A stretch of DNA of 34,746 nt from a beta proteobacterium AAP65. GTDB taxonomy: Bacteria > Pseudomonadota > Gammaproteobacteria > Burkholderiales > Burkholderiaceae_C. The notes below the pieces were generated by a model, which worked only from the letters and a program-made list of their open reading frames with translations, made no database searches and was not told the origin of the DNA. This document shows, piece by piece, positions 27,288 through 34,746 of this stretch. The stretch's first letter is position 1, and the number at the start of each line of letters is the position of its first letter. The position numbers and the translations under genes are program-made. The stretch spans positions 1-34,746 of the forward strand of contig LJHW01000067.1 of NCBI GenBank assembly GCA_001295865.1. The letters run 5' to 3'.

Positions 27288-27315
27288 TCAATGTTCTGCC
27301 ACCTGCTGCCGAAAA
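27288..27315 (+). promoter_or_regulatory. Candidate sigma-28 (FliA) promoter of the chemotaxis operon
   Basis: TCAATGTT (27288-27295), 12 bases, GCCGAAAA (27308-27315). The flagellar sigma-28 consensus is TAAAGTTT, 11 bases, GCCGATAA: the -35 matches in 5 of 8 positions and the -10 in 7 of 8, with a spacer one base long. It lies about 110 bases before the first chemotaxis gene, where a class 3 flagellar promoter would be expected. Confidence 0.45.
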
Positions 27316-27423
27316 TGGGTTGGAAGCCTTGCAGCTCGACGCGCCTCCTGCCCTGCAACCCGCAGCGCCGGGCGCCCGTCAGGCGGGGCACCGCCCGACA
27401 CCGAACAACCTCTTGGAGCCCCG

Positions 27424-27909
27424 ATGCTCGCTCAGGACGCCCCGACGCCGTCGAACGCCCCGCCCGATGCCTTGCAGGCCGCCGGCACCATGCCCTTGCT
27501 GGCCGCCGCCGACTTGCAAGATCACCTGATGGTGGCCAGCAACGACATGGACCGCTTGCAGCGCCTGCTGGGTGACGCATGTGAGTCTTTGCTCACACAT
27601 TTCTACGGCGCCACCGGCGAGCTCAAGCAGCTGCTGCACCGCGTGGCCGAGCACCCCGAGATCGAAGCGCCCGAGCTGCACAACGCGATGCAGCACATGG
27701 CCGGCGCCATCACGGCAATGCAGTTCCAGGACATGGCCTCGCAGCTGGTGGACCACACCACACGCCGCCTGCGCAACTGCGCCGATCGGCTGGCCCGCGA
27801 CACCATGGGCGACGACGAGGACGGCGAAGCCCTGGTGGCCGAAGCCCCGCTGCGCCCGAACCCCGTGACCCAGGACGAGATGGACGCTGGCTCCGTCGAG
27901 CTGTTCTGA
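27424..27909 (+). CDS. Small CheZ-like chemotaxis protein
   Basis: A 161-residue, mostly helical acidic protein not firmly assigned to a family. Helices span about 28-75 and 82-125. The second ends with MQFQDMASQLVDHTTRRL, close to the catalytic segment of CheZ (QDFQDLTGQ type), with D103 and Q107 at the same i/i+4 spacing as CheZ D143/Q147. The tail TQDEMDAGSVELF resembles the C-terminal CheY-binding peptide of CheZ and the FliM SQDEIDALL motif. The gene lies 55 bases before cheY and should be co-transcribed with cheY and cheA. A CheY-phosphate phosphatase role is inferred. It is shorter than E. coli CheZ (about 214 residues). The ATG at 27424 is preceded by TTGGAG. Confidence 0.7.
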   Translation: MLAQDAPTPSNAPPDALQAAGTMPLLAAADLQDHLMVASNDMDRLQRLLGDACESLLTHFYGATGELKQLLHRVAEHPEIEAPELHNAMQHMAGAITAMQFQDMASQLVDHTTRRLRNCADRLARDTMGDDEDGEALVAEAPLRPNPVTQDEMDAGSVELF

Positions 27910-27964
27910 CCCGCCCGCCCCCCTCACACCTGCACTTTCAAAAAGCACCTCCGGAGAGCCTTCC

Positions 27965-28327
27965 ATGCACTCGATCCTTGCCGTTGACGACAGCGCCTCC
28001 ATGCGCCAGATGGTTTCCTTCACCCTGAAGAACGCGGGCTTCAACGTCGTCGAGGCCGTGGACGGGCAAGACGCCTTCGAAAAGGCCAACAGCCGCGACT
28101 TCAACCTCGTGCTGACCGACCAGAACATGCCCCGCATGGACGGCATCAGCCTGACCAAGAAGCTGCGCGAGAACCCGAAGTTCAAGAGCACGCCCATCCT
28201 GATCCTGACCACCGAGAGCAGCGACCAGATGAAGCAGGCCGGCCGCGCCGCGGGCGCCACCGGCTGGCTGGTCAAGCCTTTCGATCCCGCCAAGCTGGTG
28301 GAAGTCATCGGCAAGGTGATCCGCTGA
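27965..28327 (+). CDS. cheY: Chemotaxis response regulator CheY
   Basis: A single 120-residue receiver domain with no output domain. It has the acidic pair D8/D9, phospho-acceptor D52 (LVLTDQNMP), T82/T83 at the end of strand beta-4, and K104 (WLVKPF). Phosphorylated CheY would bind the flagellar switch to change motor direction; its kinase is the adjacent CheA. A good ribosome-binding site (CGGAGAG) precedes the ATG. A Trp replaces the usual Tyr/Phe near beta-5 (GWLVKPF), a common variant in stand-alone CheY-like proteins of the PilG/CheY class. It is the second gene of the chemotaxis cluster, between the CheZ-like gene and cheA. Confidence 0.94.
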   Translation: MHSILAVDDSASMRQMVSFTLKNAGFNVVEAVDGQDAFEKANSRDFNLVLTDQNMPRMDGISLTKKLRENPKFKSTPILILTTESSDQMKQAGRAAGATGWLVKPFDPAKLVEVIGKVIR

Positions 28328-28370
28328 AACCGCGGCGGCCCTTCCTCACGAATCTGCAGGAGTCACCGCG

Positions 28371-30500
28371 ATGGGTGAAATGACCAACGACGCCAGCGCC
28401 ACCGCTGGCATCGACCTCAGCCAGTTTTTCCAGGTCTTTTTCGAAGAAGCCGGCGAGAACCTCGACACCATGGAGCAGATGCTGCTCGCGCTGGACATCG
28501 AGAACCCCGACGACGAAGAGCTCAACGCCATCTTCCGCTGCGCGCACTCGGTCAAGGGCGGCGCGGCCACCTTCGGCTTCTCCGACGTGGCCGAACTCAC
28601 CCACCAGATGGAGACGCTGCTGGACAAGCTGCGCCGCCACGAGCTGCAGCCCAACGCCGCGATGGTGGACGTGCTGCTGGCATCGGGCGATGCGCTGAAG
28701 GCGCAGCTGGCGCGTCACCAGGGCAACGGCGCCGCCCCCATCGACACCACCGAACTGCTTTTCACCATCCGCCGCCATGTGGAAGGCGAGGTCGTGGCCG
28801 CCGCCGTGCCGCGCCCGGTGGCCGCGCCGGCCCCGGTGGCCGCACCGGCCCCGGTAGCCGCGGCAGCCCCGGCCAGCACCAAGCCCGGGCAGCGCGTGCT
28901 GGAGCTGACGGTGGGCCCGCTGCCCGACCCGGCCGCCGCCGAGAACCTGGTGGAGCTGTTCAAGGAAATCACCGACCTCGGCAGCATCGAGCCGCTGGAC
29001 GCCGGCCGCGCCGCCGACGGCATGCGCCGCTTCAAGGTGACCACCAGCTCCAACGACAACGACCTCATCGACCTCTTTGGCTTCCACATCGCGCGTGAGC
29101 ACATCGCGCTGAAGCCGCTGAGCTCGGGCTACGGTTTCCACGAGGGTGCCCCCGGCGCCCCGGCGGCCGAAGCCGCACCGGCCGCCGACCTGGGCTACGG
29201 CTTCTTCGACGACGCCCCCGGCGCCCCGAACGCCGGCGCACCGGAAGCAGCCGCCAGCGCACCGGCCGCCGCTGCGCCCGTGGCCGTCACGCCGGCCAAG
29301 GTGGCGGCGCCCAAGGCCGAAAAAGCGGCCTCGGCGGAGAGCAGCACACTGCGCGTCAGCGTCGACAAGGTCGACCAGCTCATCAACCTGGTGGGCGAAC
29401 TCGTCATCACGCAGGCCATGCTGGCGCAGAACGGCAAGGGCGTGGACGCCGCGCTCTACCAGCAGCTCGCCGCCGGGCTGGCCGACCTGGAACGCAACAC
29501 GCGTGACCTGCAGGAAGCGGTGATGTCGATCCGGATGATTCCGATGTCGATGGTCTTCAACCGCTTCCCGCGCATGCTGCGCGACCTGGCGGCCAAGCTG
29601 GGCAAGAAGGTCGAGATGGTGCAGGTGGGCGAGGCCACCGAACTCGACAAGGGCCTGGTGGAGAAGATCACCGACCCGCTCACCCACCTGGTGCGCAACA
29701 GCTGCGACCACGGCATCGAGATGCCCGCCGAGCGCCTGGCCAAGGGCAAGCCCGAGCACGGCACGATTTCGCTGATCGCCAGCCACCAGGGCGGCAGCAT
29801 CGTCATCGAGGTGCGCGACGACGGCAAGGGCCTGAACCGCGCCAAGCTGATGGCCAAGGCCCGCGAGCGCGGCATCGACGCGCCCGACACCATGAGCGAC
29901 AGCGAGGTCTACGGCCTCATCTTCGCGCCGGGCTTCAGCACGGCCGAGGTCGTCACCGACGTCTCGGGCCGCGGTGTCGGCATGGACGTGGTGAAGAAGA
30001 ACATCACCGCGCTCGGCGGCACGGTGGAGATCGACAGCGCCGAGGGCTACGGCATGACGGTGCGTGTGCGCCTGCCGCTCACGCTGGCCATCATGGACGG
30101 CATGAGCGTGGGTGTGGGCGAAGAGGTCTACATCCTGCCGCTGTCCAGCGTGGTGGAGAGCTTCCAGGTGCAGGCCAACACCATCAAGACCATCGGCGGC
30201 AGCGGCCGCGTGGTGGAGGTGCGTGACGAGTACATGCCGGTCGTCGACCTCGAGCGTGTGTTCCAGGTGCCGCGCTTCGATTTCGAGCACGTCAGCAACA
30301 TCATGGTGGTGGTGGAGGCCGAAGGCGGCCGCGTCGCCCTGCTGGTGGACGAACTGCTCGGCCAGCAGCAGGTGGTGGTGAAGAACCTCGAGAGCAACTA
30401 CCGCAAGGTGGACGACGTCTCGGGTGCCACGATCATGGGCGACGGCCGCGTCGCGCTGATTCTCGACATCGGTTCGCTGGTGCGCCGCTCGCGCCACTGA
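28371..30500 (+). CDS. cheA: Chemotaxis histidine kinase CheA
   Basis: A 709-residue CheA. The HPt domain (about 15-120) has phospho-acceptor H59 in CAHSVKGGAATFG. A Pro/Ala linker (about 143-168) contains VAAPAP repeats. Residues about 172-250 form a small alpha/beta domain in the place of P2. A second low-complexity linker (about 253-325) carries a duplicated GYGF...APGAP motif. The dimerization domain begins STLRVSVDKVDQLINLVGEL, the HATPase has HLVRNSCDHGIE, DDGKGL and GRGVGMDVV, and the C-terminal CheW-like domain begins near VRLPLTLAIMDGM. It receives signals from the chemoreceptors encoded downstream and phosphorylates CheY. The AGGAG site at about 28358 supports the start. No cheW gene is in the window. 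Confidence 0.95.
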   Translation: MGEMTNDASATAGIDLSQFFQVFFEEAGENLDTMEQMLLALDIENPDDEELNAIFRCAHSVKGGAATFGFSDVAELTHQMETLLDKLRRHELQPNAAMVDVLLASGDALKAQLARHQGNGAAPIDTTELLFTIRRHVEGEVVAAAVPRPVAAPAPVAAPAPVAAAAPASTKPGQRVLELTVGPLPDPAAAENLVELFKEITDLGSIEPLDAGRAADGMRRFKVTTSSNDNDLIDLFGFHIAREHIALKPLSSGYGFHEGAPGAPAAEAAPAADLGYGFFDDAPGAPNAGAPEAAASAPAAAAPVAVTPAKVAAPKAEKAASAESSTLRVSVDKVDQLINLVGELVITQAMLAQNGKGVDAALYQQLAAGLADLERNTRDLQEAVMSIRMIPMSMVFNRFPRMLRDLAAKLGKKVEMVQVGEATELDKGLVEKITDPLTHLVRNSCDHGIEMPAERLAKGKPEHGTISLIASHQGGSIVIEVRDDGKGLNRAKLMAKARERGIDAPDTMSDSEVYGLIFAPGFSTAEVVTDVSGRGVGMDVVKKNITALGGTVEIDSAEGYGMTVRVRLPLTLAIMDGMSVGVGEEVYILPLSSVVESFQVQANTIKTIGGSGRVVEVRDEYMPVVDLERVFQVPRFDFEHVSNIMVVVEAEGGRVALLVDELLGQQQVVVKNLESNYRKVDDVSGATIMGDGRVALILDIGSLVRRSRH

Positions 30501-30516
30501 TGCGAGGACCCAGGCC

Positions 30517-32097
30517 ATGAAGCTCGTCCTCCAGTTGCTGCGGCAGTTTTCCATCCGCACCCGCATGTGGGGCGCCATCGCGATGGTGCTGGGCATGTTC
30601 GCCTTCATCGGCCTGGTGGGCACCGCCGGCGGCTGGAAGATCAAGTCGCTCAACGAAGACTTCATGGCGCACTCGATCCACGAGGTCGAGACGGTGAGTG
30701 AGCTGCGCCAGCGCATCGCCGGTGTCCGGCTGCTGGAAAAGCAGATGGTCATCGACTACGAAGACCCGGCGGCCGTGGAGCGCCACCTCGCGGCCTGGCG
30801 TACCGAAGTGGCGAGCACACGCAAGACCATGGCCGCGCTGCTGGAAGGCGAAGAAGACGAGGACAACGCCCTGGCCCGTGAAGCGCTGGAACGCCTGGCC
30901 GCCTACGCCGAACGCAGCGAGCCCGTGCTGAAGAACATCCAGGGCGGTGGCTACGACACCGGTCGCGTGGCCGACCGCATGCTCGAACGCGCCAAGGCCG
31001 AGGTGGCCGTGGTCGAGAAGAACATCGAGGCCATCAGCGAGATCACGCACAACGAAGCGGCCGCGACACAGGCTGTGTTCAGGCAGACGATGCAGCATGT
31101 GCTGTGGGCCTTCCTGGGCTCGCTGGCCATCGTGGTGCTGGTGGTGTGGCCGCTGACGCTGCTGAACTCGCACTCCATCACCAGCCCCATCGCCTACGCG
31201 GCCACCGTGGCGCAGGCCATCGCCGAAGGCGACCTGCGGCGGCCCATACGCCTGGAAGGGAAGGACGAAGCCAGCGACCTGCTGATGGCCCTCAGCCGCA
31301 TGCAGGAGAGCCTGCGCACGGTGGTCAGCCAGGTGCACGTCTCGTCGCAGATCATCCAGCAGGCCAGTGCCGAGGTGGCCAGCGGCAACGGCGATCTCAG
31401 CCAGCGCACGGAAAACGCCGCCGGTTCGCTGCAGCAGACCGCCAGCAGCATGGAGCAGCTCACCGCCACCGTGCGCCAGAGCGCCGACGCGGCACGCCAG
31501 GCCAGCGAGCTGGCGCAATCGGCCACCAGCGTGGCGCAGCACGGCGGGCAAGCCGTGGCGCAGGTGGTGGCCACGATGGACGACATCAACACCAGCAGCC
31601 GGCGCATCGGCGACATCATCGGCGTCATCGACGGCATCGCCTTCCAGACCAACATCCTGGCGCTGAATGCCGCCGTGGAAGCGGCACGCGCCGGCGAGCA
31701 GGGCCGCGGCTTCGCCGTGGTGGCCGCCGAGGTGCGCAGCCTCGCACAACGCAGCGCCGAAGCCGCCCGCGAGATCAAGAGCCTGATCGGCGCCAGCGTC
31801 GAACGCGTGGAAACCGGCAGCCGGCAGGTGGCCGACGCCGGCCGCACGATGAGCGACATCGTCGACAGCGTGCACCGTGTGAACCAGATCATTGGCGAGA
31901 TCAGCGCCGCGGCGGCCGACCAGAGCCAGGGCATCGGCCAGGTCAATGGCGCGGTGACGCAGCTCGACCAATCGACACAGCAGAACGCGGCGCTGGTGGA
32001 ACAGAGCGCCGCCGCTGCGGAATCGCTGCGCGAGGAGGCTGGGCGCCTGGCAGAACTTGTCGCCACCTTCAAGTTGGAAGCCCCGGCCGGGGCCTGA
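30517..32097 (+). CDS. Methyl-accepting chemotaxis protein with periplasmic four-helix sensor
   Basis: A 526-residue chemoreceptor. Transmembrane helix 1 (about 18-38) is followed by a periplasmic helical domain of about 150 residues, then transmembrane helix 2 (about 194-213), a HAMP domain (about 214-268) and the coiled-coil signalling domain. The hairpin tip, IDGIAFQTNILALNAAVEAA, is canonical. The periplasmic part is acidic and all-helical, resembling 4HB_MCP/TarH sensors; the ligand is unknown. There is no C-terminal CheR-docking pentapeptide. It lies 16 bases after cheA, so it is part of the operon. A hairpin terminator follows. The signalling half shares long identical DNA stretches with the next receptor gene. 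Confidence 0.93.
   Translation: MKLVLQLLRQFSIRTRMWGAIAMVLGMFAFIGLVGTAGGWKIKSLNEDFMAHSIHEVETVSELRQRIAGVRLLEKQMVIDYEDPAAVERHLAAWRTEVASTRKTMAALLEGEEDEDNALAREALERLAAYAERSEPVLKNIQGGGYDTGRVADRMLERAKAEVAVVEKNIEAISEITHNEAAATQAVFRQTMQHVLWAFLGSLAIVVLVVWPLTLLNSHSITSPIAYAATVAQAIAEGDLRRPIRLEGKDEASDLLMALSRMQESLRTVVSQVHVSSQIIQQASAEVASGNGDLSQRTENAAGSLQQTASSMEQLTATVRQSADAARQASELAQSATSVAQHGGQAVAQVVATMDDINTSSRRIGDIIGVIDGIAFQTNILALNAAVEAARAGEQGRGFAVVAAEVRSLAQRSAEAAREIKSLIGASVERVETGSRQVADAGRTMSDIVDSVHRVNQIIGEISAAAADQSQGIGQVNGAVTQLDQSTQQNAALVEQSAAAAESLREEAGRLAELVATFKLEAPAGA
31626..31667 (+). repeat. 42-base exact direct repeat shared by two receptor genes
   Basis: The DNA encoding the receptor hairpin tip is identical over 42 bases to 33297-33338 in the next receptor gene, inside a longer stretch of high similarity. 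The third receptor gene enters the same segment as the window ends. This reflects paralogy with strong codon conservation and gives scope for recombination. Confidence 0.85.
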
Positions 32098-32108
32098 GCT
32101 TCAGCTGG

Positions 32109-32137
32109 CACGCCCCCACGGGGGCGTGCGGCTTTTC
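32109..32137 (+). terminator. Intrinsic terminator after the first receptor gene
   Basis: GCACGCCCCC (32109-32118) and GGGGGCGTGC (32121-32130) form a near-perfect stem with a tight loop, followed by GGCTTTTC. The stem is very stable and the T-run short. It begins 12 bases after the receptor stop and would reduce transcription of the next receptor gene from the operon promoter. Confidence 0.75.
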
Positions 32138-32205
32138 AAGAACAACAAGAGTTCCAGGGATTTCCCAGCAGTCGCCAGGTGCGCCAGAGAGCAAGAGAGA
32201 CGAAC

Positions 32206-33759
32206 ATGTTCAAGTTGAATCACCTTTCCATCGGCCCGCGCCTGGCGCTGGCTTTCGGCTCGGTCGTGGCCCTGATGGCCCTGTTGGTGGTGCTGATGGT
32301 CGGGCGGCTGCACCTGCTCAGCGCCGACAACGCCGCCGTGGTCGTGCTGCAGCAGCGTGCGGCCAACGCCGACGAGTGGCGCGGGCTCGTGAACCTCAAC
32401 GCCGCCCGCGCGCTGGCCATCGCCAAGTCGGGCGGCATGCCCGAGGTCGACGGCTTTCTCGCGCCCCAGATGAAGGGCACCAGCGACCGCATCTCGGTGC
32501 TGCAGAAAGACCTCACCGAGGCCATCGACAGCGAGGCCGGCAAAGCGCTGCTGGGCACCATCGCCGAAAAACGGAAGATCTACGTCGAGGCGCGCGCCGA
32601 GGTGCTGAAACACACCAAGAACGCCGACCCGCTGGCCGCGCAGAACACACTCGACGCGAAGATGCTGCCGGCCTCGGAAGCCTATGTGGCCGCCATCGAA
32701 GCGCTGGCGAAGTACCAGCAAGAGCTGGTGACGCGCGCCATCGCCACGGTGGAGGCCGACGTCAGCGGCGCCGTGCGCCTGCAGCTGGCAGCGCTGGCCA
32801 TCGCGGCCGGCCTGAGCGCCCTCTTCGGCTGGGCCATCACGCGTTCGATCACACGCCCGCTGCGCAGCACCGTGCTGGCCACGGAACGCATCGCCAGCGG
32901 CGACCTCTCGGGGCAGATCACGGCGCACGGCCGTGACGAGATGGCGGTGATGCAGCGCTCGCTGCTGACGATGCAGGAGTCACTGCGCCGCCTGGTCGGT
33001 GAGGTGCAGCTGGGCAGCGAATCGATCAGCACCGCCAGCACGCAGATCGCCACCGGCAACCAGGACCTCAGCAGCCGCACCGAGCAGACCGCCGGCAACC
33101 TGCAGCAGGCCGCCAGCAGCCTGGAAGAGCTCACCGGCACGGTCGGCCAGACGGCCGAGAGCGCCCGCACCGCCAACCAGCTGGCTGTAGCCGCCAGCAC
33201 CGCCGCGCAGCGCGGCGGCAGCGTGGTGGCGCAGGTGGTGAGCACCATGGACGAGATCAACACCAGCAGCAAGAAGATCGCCGACATCATCGGCACCATC
33301 GACGGCATCGCCTTCCAGACCAACATCCTGGCGCTGAACGCCGCGGTGGAAGCCGCCCGCGCCGGCGAACAGGGCCGCGGCTTCGCGGTGGTGGCCTCCG
33401 AAGTGCGCAGCCTGGCGCAGCGCTCGGCCCAGGCCGCACGCGAGATCAAGAGCCTGATCCAGAACAGCGTCGAGAAGGTGGACACCGGCGCCCGCCTCGT
33501 GCAAGACGCCGGCGCCGCCATGACCGACATCGTCGGCGGCGTGCAGCGTGTCACCGACGTGATCGGCGAAATCAGCGCCGCCACCACCGAACAGACCGCG
33601 GGCCTGCGCCTGGTGAACGAGGCGGTGGCCGGGCTCGAACAGATGACCCAGCAGAACGCTGCGCTCGTCGAAGAAAGCGCTGCCGCGGCCGAGAGCCTCA
33701 ACGACCAGGTCACGCGCCTGGGCGGGCTGGTGGGCACCTTCCGCCTGCAGGCCACCTGA
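32206..33759 (+). CDS. Methyl-accepting chemotaxis protein
   Basis: A 517-residue chemoreceptor with transmembrane helix 1 (about 13-33), a periplasmic helical sensor of about 155 residues, transmembrane helix 2 (about 190-210), a HAMP domain (about 211-265, RSITRPLRSTVLATERIASGD) and a signalling domain with the tip IDGIAFQTNILALNAAVEAA. The sensor differs in sequence from that of the previous receptor and has the periodic Leu/Ala pattern of 4HB sensors, so its ligand probably differs. The start is the ATG at 32206 following AGAGAGAC; an upstream in-frame ATG adds nine residues with no support. It lies behind a terminator, so it may have its own promoter. No CheR pentapeptide is seen at the end. 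Confidence 0.93.
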   Translation: MFKLNHLSIGPRLALAFGSVVALMALLVVLMVGRLHLLSADNAAVVVLQQRAANADEWRGLVNLNAARALAIAKSGGMPEVDGFLAPQMKGTSDRISVLQKDLTEAIDSEAGKALLGTIAEKRKIYVEARAEVLKHTKNADPLAAQNTLDAKMLPASEAYVAAIEALAKYQQELVTRAIATVEADVSGAVRLQLAALAIAAGLSALFGWAITRSITRPLRSTVLATERIASGDLSGQITAHGRDEMAVMQRSLLTMQESLRRLVGEVQLGSESISTASTQIATGNQDLSSRTEQTAGNLQQAASSLEELTGTVGQTAESARTANQLAVAASTAAQRGGSVVAQVVSTMDEINTSSKKIADIIGTIDGIAFQTNILALNAAVEAARAGEQGRGFAVVASEVRSLAQRSAQAAREIKSLIQNSVEKVDTGARLVQDAGAAMTDIVGGVQRVTDVIGEISAATTEQTAGLRLVNEAVAGLEQMTQQNAALVEESAAAAESLNDQVTRLGGLVGTFRLQAT

Positions 33760-33765
33760 CCCCGG

Positions 33766-33783
33766 GGCTGCCGACCGGCAGCC
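33766..33783 (+). other. Perfect hairpin between the second and third receptor genes
   Basis: GGCTGCC (33766-33772) and GGCAGCC (33777-33783) form a seven-base-pair stem with a GACC loop. No T-run follows, so it is more likely an RNA-stability or weak attenuation element than a full terminator. Confidence 0.45.
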
Positions 33784-33805
33784 TCCATGGACCGAGACAA
33801 CAACG

Positions 33806-34746
33806 ATGAACACTTTCAACGACGACGACAAGAGCATGTTGGGGGCCATCACGGCGCTCTTCATCGCAGCCCTGGCCTACGGTGCGGCCAATGCGGGCGT
33901 GGGGGCACCGCTGGTGATCGGCGGGCTGCTGCTGGCGGCCAGCGTGGGCGTGGCCCTGCTGGGCCGCGGGGGTGGCTTGAGCCGCGTCGGCCTGCCCGCG
34001 CTGGGCATGGCGATGGTGGGCCTGCTGATCCATGCGGCGCGCGGCCACGCCGAGGCGCACTTCGCGGTCTTCGCCTTCCTCGCCTGCACCGTGGTCTACC
34101 GCGATGCGCTGCCGGTCATCGTGGCCGCGGCCACCATCGCCGTGCACCACCTGAGCTTCAACTACTTTCAGCAATGGGGCTGGGGGCCGGTGTGCTTCAC
34201 CGAGCCCAGCCTGGGCAAGGTGCTCGAACACGCCGCCTACGTGGTGGCCGAAGCGGTGCTGCTGGTGCTGCTGGCGCTGCGCGCCCGCCGTGACTTTGCC
34301 GCCGGCGAGCTGCTGGCCGGCATGGCCGAAAAGCTGGTGCGTGCCGATGGCACGGTCGACTTCAGCGCCGTGCACGTGCAGACCCACAACGCGCGCGCGC
34401 AGAAGCTCATCAGCGCGCTGCAACAGGTCGAGCGCTCGATCGGTGAGGTGCGGCTCAGCGCCGAGTCCATCGGCACGGCGGCCCAGGAAATCGCTGCCGG
34501 CAACACCGACCTCAGCCACCGCACCGAACAGGGCGCGGGCGCGCTGCAGCAGACCGCGAGCTCGATGGTGCAGATCAGCGCCACCGTGCGGCAGACCGCC
34601 GAATCGGCACGCACCGCCGACCAGCTGGCCAACTCGGCGGCCAGCGTGGCCCAGCGCGGCGGCGCGGTGGTGGCCCAGGTGGTCAGCACGATGGAAGACA
34701 TCAACACCAGCAGCCGCAAGATCAGCGACATCATCGGCACCATCGA
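33806..34746 (+). CDS. Methyl-accepting chemotaxis protein with polytopic membrane sensor, partial
   Basis: The 5' part (313 codons) of a third chemoreceptor, cut by the window end. Unlike its neighbours it begins with about six hydrophobic segments (residues about 11-150), including HFAVFAFLACTVVYRDALP and VIVAAATIAVHHLSFNYFQQ. This His- and Tyr-rich integral membrane module occurs at the N-terminus of some receptors and GGDEF proteins in proteobacteria. It lacks a large periplasmic loop. No clear HAMP domain follows; a short helical linker (about 165-190) leads straight into the signalling coiled coil (QTASSMVQISATVRQTAES). It may sense a membrane-associated or intracellular signal. It starts 46 bases after the second receptor gene. 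Confidence 0.88.
   Translation, partial: MNTFNDDDKSMLGAITALFIAALAYGAANAGVGAPLVIGGLLLAASVGVALLGRGGGLSRVGLPALGMAMVGLLIHAARGHAEAHFAVFAFLACTVVYRDALPVIVAAATIAVHHLSFNYFQQWGWGPVCFTEPSLGKVLEHAAYVVAEAVLLVLLALRARRDFAAGELLAGMAEKLVRADGTVDFSAVHVQTHNARAQKLISALQQVERSIGEVRLSAESIGTAAQEIAAGNTDLSHRTEQGAGALQQTASSMVQISATVRQTAESARTADQLANSAASVAQRGGAVVAQVVSTMEDINTSSRKISDIIGTI

Noticed and set aside
27580..27597. Inverted repeat TGTGAG-6-CTCACA, with a related one at 26265-26280 (GCTCAC-4-GTGAGC).
   Set aside because: Both lie well inside coding sequences (the CheZ-like protein and the histidine kinase) and are not positioned as operators. Chance codon combinations explain them.
31367..33752. Similar DNA blocks spaced about 1.6 kb apart, considered as a mobile or CRISPR-like repeat.
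   Set aside because: They encode the conserved signalling domains of chemoreceptors; there are no terminal repeats, transposase or spacer pattern.

Overview
This is a very GC-rich window (roughly 70% by eye) with tightly packed genes and frequent 4-base ATGA or GTGA start/stop overlaps. The gene families point to a betaproteobacterium of the Burkholderiales, in the Rubrivivax/Leptothrix/Roseateles neighbourhood: form II CoxL-type molybdenum hydroxylases with coxDE, an EgtB/SenA-type protein, a large chemotaxis cluster and an N-acetylglucosamine-type cluster with a TonB receptor. The placement is inferred from gene content, not from a marker gene.

Region 1 (1-3070). The 3' end of a Fis-type, probably sigma-54-dependent, activator meets a minus-strand operon: a LytS-type sensor kinase, a LytTR response regulator and an exported DUF2807 protein.

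Region 2 (3391-12180). coxS-coxL-coxM, a strong hairpin terminator, then coxD-coxE (MoxR-type AAA+ ATPase and VWA protein) lie on the plus strand. They converge on a second coxS-coxL pair on the minus strand that has no FAD subunit of its own. Both large subunits carry the form II active-site loop AYRGAGR, so neither is a classical form I CO dehydrogenase.

Region 3 (12265-24092). The minus-strand cluster encodes a BadF-type sugar kinase, a GntR/UTRA regulator, a SIS-domain deaminase-like protein, a GH3 beta-N-acetylhexosaminidase, an AmpG-like MFS transporter and an exported GH16-type hydrolase. Divergent to it are a TPR protein, a TonB-dependent receptor and an exported GH18 hydrolase. Repeated TGGTATT half-sites occur in front of both the kinase operon and the receptor, suggesting one amino-sugar (chitin or chito-oligosaccharide) regulon under the local GntR protein. 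No NagA deacetylase lies in the window.

Region 4 (24115-27188). A soluble REC-histidine kinase, a NarL-type response regulator and an EgtB/SenA-type protein form a minus-strand operon. The last has Leu where the second His of the family's HxxxHxE iron motif is expected.

Region 5 (27288-34746). A candidate sigma-28 promoter precedes a small CheZ-like protein, cheY, cheA and three methyl-accepting chemotaxis proteins with different sensor halves. The third runs off the window. No cheW, cheR or cheB is present.

Most long open frames opposite these genes are GC-rich shadows and were left out.
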